From NCBI GenBank assembly GCA_965278945.1, contig OZ257128.1, forward strand, positions 806,001 to 870,000: a stretch of 64,000 nucleotides of DNA. Reading direction: 5' to 3'. The translations under genes were made by a program, and so were the position numbers. Under the pieces are notes generated by a model that saw nothing but the letters and a program-made list of their open reading frames with translations, did not search any database and had not been told where the DNA came from. The stretch's first letter is position 1; each line of letters starts with the position of its first letter. This document shows positions 1-7,116 of the stretch, piece after piece. The DNA is from UBA10649 sp965278945 (GTDB lineage: Bacteria; Actinomycetota; Actinomycetes; S36-B12).

Positions 1-2013
1 GAGTTCGTCATCGCCGAGGCCCAGGCCCGCGGCTTACTCGGCGAGGTGTGGTTCAGCCCGGCGACGGCGCAGTGGGAGGTCGGCGGGTTCAGCGACGACA
101 CCTTGACCGCGTTCTCGCGCGGCCGCCAGGCAGTGTTGGCCGAGGAGGACGACACCGACAACGGCCAACCCCTGAGTCGCCGTGCGCGTGCAGCGCGGAA
201 TCGGGCCGCAAAGACCCGCGCCACTGCGGCCAAGGCGGACGACCAGCCAACGTGGACGCAGCTCCGCGAGCTGACGTTCGCCCGTGCGGAGGGACTTGGG
301 CTGGACCTCGCGGCAGAGCGCGACGCTCTCGGGGAGCGCTTCCGCGCCCCGTCGACATGGACGGACGATGACTGGGTCGACTGGGTCTCCTATGTCGCAT
401 GCCACCACGAATCCGTGACCAGCCTGGCGAAGATCCGTTCCATCGTCGACCTCGCCACCGTCGGGATGCCCGATGCGGAACGGACCCGGATCACGCGCCT
501 GGCAGTGGAGGAGGCGTTCGTCCGAGCGCACGAGTCGCGGGACCGCGGGATGCGCACCGGCGGCCAGCAGTGGATCTCTGTTGCCGCGATGGACGCCGAG
601 ACCCGACTGCTGGAACATATGGCCGCAAGCGTCAGCGAGCAGCCTGCCCAAACGTGGCGGACTGCTTCAGCGGTCAGCCGCTTCGAGGCCGACCGTGGCT
701 GGGAGTTGTCGGAGGAGCAGCGCAGCGCCGTCAGCGCGATCGTCGAGGGCAACGCGCCGATCACTTTGATCTCCGGTGTCGGCGGCTCCGGCAAGACGAG
801 CGTGCTCGCCGCGGCGAATATGGGATTTACAGGGCAGCGGTATGGGCTGCTGGTCACGTCCACCGCGACACGCGCCGCATCTGCGGCGGGCCACGAGTCC
901 GGTGCGTCCTGGATGAACCTCACCGCGCTCGTGCATCGGATCCATGCCGGGCAACCGGTGCAAGCCCGGGTGATCGCGGTGGACGAGGCGTCCATGGCAG
1001 ACGTCGCCAGTTTGGCCCGTGTCGCCGACTACTGCGTCAGCACCGGCAAGCGGCTCGTTCTCCAAGGTGACCATGCGCAACTTCGAGCCGTCGGCGCTGG
1101 CGACGCGTTCAATGTCCTCTGCGCTGCACACCCGGCCTCTGTCGTCAGGCTCGACACGAACCAGCGCCAACGCACCGAGTTGGGCCGGGCAGTCGCTGCT
1201 GCGCTGCACGACCGAGACCTCGACACTGCCTGGGAGCACCTGACAGCTGATGGCGCAGTGCTGGTCGCCCGGAGCCGGGAACACAAACTCGACCTCGTCG
1301 CGAGTACCGTCGCACGAGAGATCGCCGAGCACGGGGCGGTCGGGGTCACGTGCGACGCGGTGACGAATGCCGAGGTCGACGAGCTCAACGATCGGATCCA
1401 CGGCCGACTCCTCGCCTCGGGTGCTCTCGACCCGCGGGAAACCGTCACGTACCGCACCCCATCTGGCGAGCGAGTGCTGGCGCCGGGCACCGTCCTGCGC
1501 GTCAGAACACCGCGCAGCGACCGCAACCCCGACCGGCGGCTCGTACGCGGCGCCCGGGCCGTCGTCATCCAACCCGGCCGCGATGAGGTTACGGTCCGCC
1601 TCGACGACGGCACCGAACGGGCCATGAGTCCGCGGGTGCTGCTTCGGCACCTGGACTACGGGTATGCCGGAACGACGCACAAGGTTCAAGGCCAGACCAG
1701 TGAAGTCCACATCGCCTCGCTCGGGCCGACCAAAGACCTCGCCAGCCTGTACGTCAGTTCTACCCGGGCGCGCGAACGGACGGTTTTCGTCGCGGACGCG
1801 CGTGACTACCTGACCGACATGGAGATGCGCAGCGCCTGCCGGTGGAACCCGGCCGACCTCGACGACGAAGTCCTCGACCGTGTCCACAAGGTCCTCACGG
1901 GTCGACGCGAGCACATCGATTCACCCCACGGCGCTCTCCAGCCTGCTTGGGATGCGCGAAGCCCGTCGTATGGCATCGGAGCGAGCCGCGCGGGGATGGG
2001 CCTTGCGCGGTGA
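1..2013 (+). CDS. MobF-family conjugative relaxase, C-terminal helicase part (5' truncated by window)
   Basis: The reading frame is open from base 1, so the gene starts upstream; 670 residues are visible. They contain a superfamily 1 helicase: Walker A GVGGSGKT (about 775-800), Walker B VDEAS (about 980), the GDHAQL segment, the YAGTTHKVQGQT motif (about 1660-1700) and SSTRARERT near 1755. This order is that of TraA/TrwC (MobF) relaxases, where an N-terminal HUH nicking domain, here missing, precedes the helicase that unwinds DNA for conjugative transfer. Next to the integrase it supports a conjugative or mobilisable element. A stand-alone RecD-like helicase cannot be fully excluded because the N-terminus is not seen. 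Confidence 0.85.
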   Translation, partial: EFVIAEAQARGLLGEVWFSPATAQWEVGGFSDDTLTAFSRGRQAVLAEEDDTDNGQPLSRRARAARNRAAKTRATAAKADDQPTWTQLRELTFARAEGLGLDLAAERDALGERFRAPSTWTDDDWVDWVSYVACHHESVTSLAKIRSIVDLATVGMPDAERTRITRLAVEEAFVRAHESRDRGMRTGGQQWISVAAMDAETRLLEHMAASVSEQPAQTWRTASAVSRFEADRGWELSEEQRSAVSAIVEGNAPITLISGVGGSGKTSVLAAANMGFTGQRYGLLVTSTATRAASAAGHESGASWMNLTALVHRIHAGQPVQARVIAVDEASMADVASLARVADYCVSTGKRLVLQGDHAQLRAVGAGDAFNVLCAAHPASVVRLDTNQRQRTELGRAVAAALHDRDLDTAWEHLTADGAVLVARSREHKLDLVASTVAREIAEHGAVGVTCDAVTNAEVDELNDRIHGRLLASGALDPRETVTYRTPSGERVLAPGTVLRVRTPRSDRNPDRRLVRGARAVVIQPGRDEVTVRLDDGTERAMSPRVLLRHLDYGYAGTTHKVQGQTSEVHIASLGPTKDLASLYVSSTRARERTVFVADARDYLTDMEMRSACRWNPADLDDEVLDRVHKVLTGRREHIDSPHGALQPAWDARSPSYGIGASRAGMGLAR

Positions 2014-2109
2014 AGCGAAACTTGCGCGGCACCGAAGGGGTCACGTCGTTGTCGAGATAAGCGCAAATTCAGCCGGGCCGCGCGGCTCTGCACACGAGAG
2101 GACACGAAG

Positions 2110-2343
2110 ATGACCATCCTGGAAGGCTCAGCACGGCGTTCAGCCACGCCGATGACCTCGACGGGGGACCTGTTCACCGTCGAGCAGGCCGCCGACTACC
2201 TCAACATCACCGAGCACTTCGTGCGACGGCTGATCCGGGAGCGGCGCATCCCGTTCCTGAAGGTCGGGCGGCTCATTCGGCTGCGTCGCACGGACATCGA
2301 GGCCTATCTCGCGGGATGCGCTGTCCCCGCGGTCAGACGCTGA
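2110..2343 (+). CDS. Excisionase-family HTH DNA-binding protein
   Basis: A 77-residue protein with a MerR/excisionase-type winged helix (HTH_17): FTVEQAADYLNITEHFVRRLI, then a basic wing (RRIPFLKVGRLIRLRRTDIEAYL). Such proteins act as recombination directionality factors or as small regulators in actinobacterial integrative elements. It lies 96 bp after the relaxase gene. A second in-frame ATG at 2152 would drop the unconserved first 14 residues. I infer an excisionase or element regulator; the sequence alone cannot tell which. Confidence 0.8.
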   Translation: MTILEGSARRSATPMTSTGDLFTVEQAADYLNITEHFVRRLIRERRIPFLKVGRLIRLRRTDIEAYLAGCAVPAVRR

Positions 2344-2399
2344 TCGGTGGCAGGAGTTCGCCCCGTTCAGAGATCGCACTGGCCTCCCGACCGAGAAGC

Positions 2400-2502
2400 T
2401 GTCGGCGTTCGCCGACAGTCTGGGCACCTGTCGGCGAGCGCCGACAGTGGAGAACTTGTCGGCGAGCGCCGACACTGGGTAGAATGTCGGCGAACGCTGA
2501 CA
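2400..2502. promoter_or_regulatory. Four palindromic operators and promoter of hipBA
   Basis: Four 18-bp palindromes of form TGTCGGCG-NN-CGCCGACA lie at 2400-2417, 2429-2446, 2457-2474 and 2485-2502 (the last has one arm mismatch), spaced 28-29 bp. A promoter fits over the last two: TTGTCG (2456-2461), 18 nt, TAGAAT (2480-2485). Binding of HipB dimers would therefore cover both the -35 and -10 boxes. HipB of E. coli is known to autoregulate through multiple palindromic operators. The site assignment is an inference. Confidence 0.75.
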
Positions 2503-2513
2503 TTGGAGGGACT

Positions 2514-2774
2514 ATGCGAATCACCACTGTCGATGAGGTCGCGGGGGCAGTTCGCCTGACCCGAAAGGACCGGGGCTGGACCCAAGCGCAACTCGCGGCC
2601 CAAGCCTATGTCAGTCGCGACCTCGTCAACCGACTGGAGAACGGGTCGGGCCGAGTCGAGTTAGCCAAGGTCCTGGACGTCCTAGCCGCGCTCGGCCTGG
2701 CCACTGTGATCGAGCCGCGACGAAGTCCCGTGGATCTGGCTGCCGTCGTGCGCGCCCATGAGGTGAAGGCGTGA
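2514..2774 (+). CDS. hipB: HipB-type antitoxin, XRE-family repressor
   Basis: An 86-residue Cro/CI-type helix-turn-helix protein (VRLTRKDRGWTQAQLAAQAYV, then SRDLVNRLENG). It is the antitoxin of the HipA kinase downstream, whose start codon overlaps the hipB stop by 4 nt (GTGA), so the two are translationally coupled. I chose the ATG at 2514 because GGAGGG lies just before it (2505-2510) and because it is downstream of the predicted transcription start; an in-frame ATG at 2484 lies inside operator 4. HipB should bind HipA and the four upstream palindromes, giving autoregulation. Confidence 0.88.
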   Translation: MRITTVDEVAGAVRLTRKDRGWTQAQLAAQAYVSRDLVNRLENGSGRVELAKVLDVLAALGLATVIEPRRSPVDLAAVVRAHEVKA

Positions 2775-4063
2775 GTGGCCCGGAGTCCCGGCTCGATGTG
2801 TGGTTGGGAGATCGTTACGCGGGTCAACTGAGCGCACTCGACGGCCGCGGCCTGAGGTTCGAGTACGAGCCCCCGTATCGCGACTCGAGTGACGCGACCC
2901 CCTTGTCGATGGCATTACCGCTCGCCGGAGCCGAACATGCGACGCCTGCCGTCACCGGCTTCTTTGAAGCTCTCCTGCCCGAACAGGGACCTGCGCGCGA
3001 GCGCCTCGAACTTGAGTCGGGCGTGTCTCGATCGAACGTCTTCGGCCTCTTGGCATACGTGGGGCGGGATCTTCCTGGCGCCGTGTGCATCGTCCGCGAG
3101 GGTGAAGGGTTGCCGACTGACGGGGGAGTCGTGACACTGACCGATTCCGAGCTGGCTGAACGCCTCGCCGATCTGCGGCGATCGGCAGCATCGGGCGCCT
3201 TGCCCCTGAGCGAGCATGGTCAATGGTCGCTGGCTGGTGCGCAGGCAAAGCTCGCGCTGACCTACGCAGACGGGCAGTGGGGCGTCCCGTTCGGATCTGC
3301 CCCGACCACTCACATCGTCAAGCCGGCCATCCCCGGATACGAGCACTTCGACGCGTTTGAGGTCACGTGCCTTCGAGCGGCCCGACGGCTGGGGCTCAGC
3401 ACAGCAGAAGCGTGGCTCCAGCCACTGGTCGACGGAACGCACGCCGCGGTTGTCGTCCGCTACGACCGAGTCTCCGGCTCCGATGGATCGATGGCGCGCA
3501 TTCATCAGGAGGACTTCTGCCAAGCGCTCGCCTACCCCGCTTGGCAAAAATACGAACGCGACGGCGGCCCGGGACTGAAGCAGATCGGTTCGCTCATCCG
3601 GCGACTACCAGTTCACCTGCGCGAGGACTCCGCCGTGCGCCTCTTTGATGCGTTGGCGTTCAACTACGCGATCGCCGGGACGGACGGCCATGCCCGCAAC
3701 TTCTCGCTTCTGTTGTCGGGCCCTGACGCTGCACTGGCACCGCTGTACGACCTCAACAGCGCCCTGCCGTACACGCGTCCGTGGGGCAAGCGCTTCGACT
3801 CCGTTCGCAAGCTGCACTCCTCGTTCGTTCTGGGTTCGACCGACGCCTTCTCGCGAGTCAACGCCGACGACTGGGCAGTCGTGGGCGAGCACCTGGGGAT
3901 TGGTGGAGATGCGGCTTCAGAGCGCGTGAGATCGATCCTCAGGCGAGTCCCCGAGGCGCTCATGTCAGCCATGGACGACGTGACCCGGGAGGCTGGCTTG
4001 TCGATGTCCTTCGACTGGGACACCGCGCTGAACGGCCTTCGCGAGGCGAGTGCCTTTCGGTGA
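2771..4063 (+). CDS. hipA: HipA-type serine/threonine kinase toxin
   Basis: A 430-residue HipA kinase. In family members the toxin phosphorylates glutamyl-tRNA synthetase or another translation factor and causes growth arrest. Visible motifs: SLAGAQAKLAL (153-163, the P-loop with the inhibitory autophosphorylation serine), THIVKP (Lys184 for ATP), HQEDF (245-249), the catalytic loop AGTDGHARNF with Asp305 and Asn310, and the metal-binding YDLN (Asp327). Length and all catalytic positions look intact, so the toxin is probably active. It starts at GTG 2771 overlapping hipB. The target cannot be predicted from sequence. Confidence 0.9.
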   Translation: MSGPESRLDVWLGDRYAGQLSALDGRGLRFEYEPPYRDSSDATPLSMALPLAGAEHATPAVTGFFEALLPEQGPARERLELESGVSRSNVFGLLAYVGRDLPGAVCIVREGEGLPTDGGVVTLTDSELAERLADLRRSAASGALPLSEHGQWSLAGAQAKLALTYADGQWGVPFGSAPTTHIVKPAIPGYEHFDAFEVTCLRAARRLGLSTAEAWLQPLVDGTHAAVVVRYDRVSGSDGSMARIHQEDFCQALAYPAWQKYERDGGPGLKQIGSLIRRLPVHLREDSAVRLFDALAFNYAIAGTDGHARNFSLLLSGPDAALAPLYDLNSALPYTRPWGKRFDSVRKLHSSFVLGSTDAFSRVNADDWAVVGEHLGIGGDAASERVRSILRRVPEALMSAMDDVTREAGLSMSFDWDTALNGLREASAFR

Positions 4064-4249
4064 GCGGACTGTCAGATGACTCCGGTACTTGGAGAAATTG
4101 ACTGAACTGCGGAGGCGAGGGGCAGTGGCGCGAACCATTCCACGCTCCCATGTGGATGATGCTCCGCGCTGAGATCCCCGGCGGCTCGAGTCATTCCTAA
4201 GCTGGAGGATCCCCGCTACGGGACCCAAAACAGCACCTCGCGAGCACGG

Positions 4250-4546
4250 TCAGCGGGCAACCAGGGGAGTCACGTTGGCCAGGTCCACGGCATGGAGGTC
4301 GCGCTCGACCTCGAGGTCGTGGTCGGTCTGGACGGTGATCCAGAAGCGGTCGTCGACACCGAGGGCCCTCGACAGGCGTAGGGCTGTGCCGGTCGTGATA
4401 GCGCGTTTGCCACGAATGATCTCGCTGATGCGTGTTTGGGGAAGCCCGGTCGCCTGGGCGAGCCGGTACTGGCTGATGCCAAGCGGCTCCAAGAACTCGG
4501 TGAGAAGGATTTCTCCGGGAGTGATCGACTCGTGTGCCTTGGTCAT
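4250..4546 (-). CDS. higA: HigA-family antitoxin (orphan)
   Basis: A 98-residue HigA/VapI-type antitoxin: GEILLTEFLEPLGISQYRLA, TGLPQTRISEIIRGKRAIT, then TALRLSRALGVDDRFW, the conserved XRE helix-turn-helix. I use the ATG at 4546, preceded by GGAG at good spacing, because residues upstream of it do not resemble the family. HigA is normally the second gene after the RNase toxin higB. No intact higB precedes it here; only a short higB-like tail is readable just upstream. It therefore looks like an orphan antitoxin on the mobile element. It lies 135 bp downstream of the integrase gene, same strand. Confidence 0.85.
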   Translation of the reverse strand: MTKAHESITPGEILLTEFLEPLGISQYRLAQATGLPQTRISEIIRGKRAITTGTALRLSRALGVDDRFWITVQTDHDLEVERDLHAVDLANVTPLVAR

Positions 4547-4554
4547 GGTTGCGC

Positions 4555-4610
4555 TCCGCTCAGGCAATGCGTGATCTCGAATTCGTCGGCGCCGCCGATC
4601 GTGATGGATC
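4555..4610 (-). pseudogene. Possible remnant of a higB toxin C-terminus
   Basis: On the minus strand immediately before higA one frame reads SITIGGADEFEITHC. This resembles the conserved C-terminal strand of HigB/RelE toxins (family pattern G-x-D-x-V-E-I-x-D-Y-H). The frame is closed by a TAG about 50 nt further upstream and there is no start codon or catalytic core. This is a weak resemblance over about 15 residues, supported mainly by the expected higB-higA order. Confidence 0.3.
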
Positions 4611-4681
4611 CCGCATGGCGACTCAATACTAACGAGTAACGATACTATCGCAGACCGTAAGTACCGGAAGGTCGTACGCAC

Positions 4682-5860
4682 TCAGCTCGATCGACGATGA
4701 CTCTCGATGTCGACCACCGTCGCACGCTGGGCGTTCATTCGCTCGGCGATGCTTCGGCCGTTGTCGCGAGAGGCATGGGCATAGGCCATCGCCGCATTGA
4801 CGGTGGAGTGGCCCATACGGCGCTGCAAGTCCGTCAGGGTCGCTCCGTTCGTCGCGGCGAGGAGCTGGCCGGAGTGACGCAGGTCGTGCACGCGAACGCT
4901 CTCGTAGCCCATCGCGCGCAGAGTCCGCGTGATCGCGATCTGAATGCCGTTGTAGGCGCATTTGCCGGATCGGGTCGGGAAGATGAGTCCGTCCGGGCCG
5001 ATGGGGGAGTAATCGCGCATGTGCTCACGCAACTCGTCGGTGACGAACTGGGGCAGCACGATGGTTCGACTTCCGGCTCGCGACTTCGGCGTCTGAACTT
5101 GGTACTCCCCATCGATCGGATAGACCGCCCGTTCGATGCGAATCTGTGCGTGCTTGAGATCCACGTCCTTACGGCGCAACTCCGCGGCCTCGCCGAGCCG
5201 GATACCCGCCCAGGCAAGCAGATAGACGGTGGCCCGGTAGCGCTCGGGCACCTGCTTGGCGAGTTCCTCAATCTCGTCAATTCCCAATGTGGGCCGCTCG
5301 GCGTGCCGGTAGGTGCTCGCTCCCTTGATGCGACACGGGTTGCCCGGAATGAGCTCGTCCTCGAGCGCGGTGTTCATCACTGCCTTGAGCAGTCGATAGG
5401 CATGGGCCAGCGTCGCGGTGCCCGCGAGGTCCGGGGACGCGTATCGGCGACCGCGCGCGGCCAACGGGCTGCGCAACTGGTCACCGAGTCCGGCATACCA
5501 CTCGCGCACGACGGCGGGACTAATGTCACCGATCATCAGCGACCCGATCACGGGATCGATGTGAAGGTTCCAGGCCGACCGGTAGCGCTCCCGGGTGGAG
5601 GGCTTGATCGGTCGCTGAGTGATCCACGTGCGCCCGTACTCCCCGAGCGTGACATTCGCGTGCTTGGGAGCCTTCCACGACTCCCGCACGATGTCGGTCT
5701 CCTGCGTGGCCAGATACACATTGGCGTCGGCCTTGGTCCCGAAAGTCCTCGGTGCAGTGTGCTGCAGGCCGTCGCTGCCGGTGTAGCGAGCCTGATAGCG
5801 ACCGGAGGGAAGTCGTCGAACGCTTCCAAAGGTGCGTCGGCGCGGGCCCCTGCTGGCCAC
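4682..5860 (-). CDS. Tyrosine site-specific recombinase / phage-type integrase
   Basis: A 392-residue integrase with an N-terminal arm-binding region, a core-binding SAM-like domain (about 65-175) and a C-terminal catalytic domain. Catalytic residues are visible: Arg221 (AGIRLGEA), Lys259, His325 and Arg328 (HDLRH), His351 (MGHST) and nucleophile Tyr360 (AMAYAHAS). It should catalyse integration into, and with a directionality factor excision from, the tRNA attachment site 140 bp away. Start ATG 5860 has GGGAG upstream. Between it and the attachment site are a CCACTT-N9-AAGTGG inverted repeat (5905-5925) and an AAAAGTGTTG / CAACAACTTTT repeat (5959-5984), possible arm-type or accessory sites. 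Confidence 0.93.
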   Translation of the reverse strand: MASRGPRRRTFGSVRRLPSGRYQARYTGSDGLQHTAPRTFGTKADANVYLATQETDIVRESWKAPKHANVTLGEYGRTWITQRPIKPSTRERYRSAWNLHIDPVIGSLMIGDISPAVVREWYAGLGDQLRSPLAARGRRYASPDLAGTATLAHAYRLLKAVMNTALEDELIPGNPCRIKGASTYRHAERPTLGIDEIEELAKQVPERYRATVYLLAWAGIRLGEAAELRRKDVDLKHAQIRIERAVYPIDGEYQVQTPKSRAGSRTIVLPQFVTDELREHMRDYSPIGPDGLIFPTRSGKCAYNGIQIAITRTLRAMGYESVRVHDLRHSGQLLAATNGATLTDLQRRMGHSTVNAAMAYAHASRDNGRSIAERMNAQRATVVDIESHRRSS

Positions 5861-6000
5861 GGTCCGCTCCCTTCACCACTGCGCAGAACTGTCCTCTCGT
5901 CGTTCCACTTGTGTTGTTTAAGTGGCACGCCTAAGGCACGATGATGACATTCTGCCAGAAAAGTGTTGGGGCGCAACAACTTTTGTTACCCAGTTTGGTG

Positions 6001-6045
6001 CTCATAATCTGGTCGTCGTCGGTTCGAGCCCGACCCGCCCCACCA
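6001..6045 (+). other. Attachment site: 3' half of a tRNA gene with CAU anticodon
   Basis: The 45 bases read as the second half of a tRNA: anticodon loop CTCATAA, stem TCTGG, variable loop, T-arm GTCGG-TTCGAGC-CCGAC, acceptor strand CCGCCCC and an encoded ACCA. No matching 5' half precedes it; the bases before 6001 (TGGTG) cannot pair with TCTGG. The crossover therefore appears to lie at the anticodon loop, as is usual for integrases targeting tRNA genes. The CAU anticodon and the encoded CCA suggest tRNA-Met. Confidence 0.75.
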
Positions 6046-6048
6046 TCT

Positions 6049-6510
6049 TCAAAGCCTCGGCTTGTCCGGCTTTCCGCTGTCGTCCACGAGCAGGAGGATC
6101 CCCGAGACGATGTTGCAGAAGAGCAGGGTGCAGACACCGAGTGAGGTGTGCTTGTACGGGCCCTTGCCGCCCTTGTGCATCTGGATCGTCATCGGGATGA
6201 ACCAGGCGGCGCAGATGATTCCAATTCCGAACGTGCTGAAGATGATGAGCCCCAGAACGACCCAGTTGATGATTGCGGCCACGGTGTAGAGCGTGCGCGG
6301 TGCGACCACGCTGCCGGCGTAGGGGACGGGATACGACTGCGGGTACGGAACTGGGCTCGCTGGCCATGACGGGACGGCCGGGTAGTTCGAAGGAGCCTGG
6401 GGGGCGGGTGCTGCTGGGTACTGCGTGGGCATCGACATCGATGCGGCGGCGCCACAAGTGGGGCAGAAGGAAGCGTCGGCAGGGGTGGGGTGGCCGTTCA
6501 GGCAGGACAT
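6049..6510 (-). CDS. Zinc-ribbon membrane protein of unknown function
   Basis: A 153-residue protein. It starts with a double-CxxC-like zinc ribbon (C3 and the pair CPTC at 17-20), followed by a Pro/Ala/Tyr-rich linker (about 25-70) and two hydrophobic segments (about 73-98, YTVAAIINWVVLGLIIF, and about 123-142, LGVCTLLFCNIVSGILLLV). The layout, cytosolic zinc ribbon then flexible linker then short membrane anchor, is common in actinobacteria but has no assigned activity. It is the first chromosomal gene beside the element; its stop codon is only 3 nt from the tRNA 3' end. Start ATG 6510. Confidence 0.7.
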   Translation of the reverse strand: MSCLNGHPTPADASFCPTCGAAASMSMPTQYPAAPAPQAPSNYPAVPSWPASPVPYPQSYPVPYAGSVVAPRTLYTVAAIINWVVLGLIIFSTFGIGIICAAWFIPMTIQMHKGGKGPYKHTSLGVCTLLFCNIVSGILLLVDDSGKPDKPRL

Positions 6511-6648
6511 GCTCGGACTCTAGGGGATGGAAGCTCCTGACATGCATGCGCGCGAACTCGTGACCTGCTCCCTCGTCGCGAGCGCCAGTTCGCTTCTTCA
6601 TCCGCTATCAGCCACTCTTGCTGCCCGCACCACAACCGGAGGTACTCC

Positions 6649-6987
6649 TTGCGCGTTCCCAAGATTGCACTGGCTCTCGTTCCGATCGCGCTCCTCGCGG
6701 CGGCGTGCTCGTCGACTGTGAGTACCTCGCAGGCGACGGTCGAGTCCGAGATTGCCACCGCGTACGCGCAGGCGAGCGGTGCAAGTGTCGATGACCTCAC
6801 TGTTACGTGCCCAGGAGATCTCGAAGGCACCATCGGCAAGACGATGGTCTGCGTCGTGGTGGTCGGAGACGTGTCCCAGGAGTTCGTTGTCACTGTGACC
6901 TCGGTCACGGACTCCGAGGTGCGATTCAGCCTCGAGGATGCCGAGACGGCAGCGGAGCCGAGCCCGTCACCCAGCGCGACCTCGTAG
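6649..6987 (+). CDS. DUF4333-type lipoprotein
   Basis: A 112-residue exported lipoprotein: basic start, hydrophobic stretch (IALALVPIALLAAA) and lipobox cysteine at about residue 20. The mature part carries the DUF4333 pattern of two cysteines around TCPGDLEGTIGKTMVC and ends in a Ser/Pro tail. DUF4333 is found in actinobacterial surface proteins of unknown role. The start is TTG at 6649 with GGAGG (6638-6642) six bases before it; no better start exists upstream of the signal peptide. Confidence 0.8.
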   Translation: MRVPKIALALVPIALLAAACSSTVSTSQATVESEIATAYAQASGASVDDLTVTCPGDLEGTIGKTMVCVVVVGDVSQEFVVTVTSVTDSEVRFSLEDAETAAEPSPSPSATS

Positions 6988-7116
6988 GTCGGGCGGATCT
7001 CCCGTACGGCATTCGTTTGGGATTGCTACGGTGCGCCCGTGTATGTAGTGATGATCGTCGCGGCCGCGCGGCTTGCGTTCATCGTCATGTCTGTCTCGAC
7101 GTAGGCAGGGGATGCT

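Larger units (their letters stand above)
1..6045. mobile_element. Right end of an integrative, probably conjugative, element
   Basis: The segment holds a MobF-type relaxase/helicase, an excisionase-like protein, two toxin-antitoxin loci and a tyrosine integrase. It ends at 6001-6045 in the 3' half of a tRNA gene, a classical attachment site for tyrosine integrases. Genes to the right are ordinary chromosomal ones. The left end, which should carry the intact tRNA and the other transfer genes, is outside the window. The boundary at 6045 is inferred from tRNA structure; the left extent is unknown. Confidence 0.8.

Noticed and set aside
4083..4668. Inverted 9-10 nt match CCGGTACTT ... AAGTACCGG around higA
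   Set aside because: Too short for this distance; a chance match is plausible and no transposase is between them.
6988..7116. Possible purine riboswitch before the amidohydrolase
   Set aside because: I see only a weak TGATGAT/ATCGTCA pairing and none of the conserved purine-aptamer loops.
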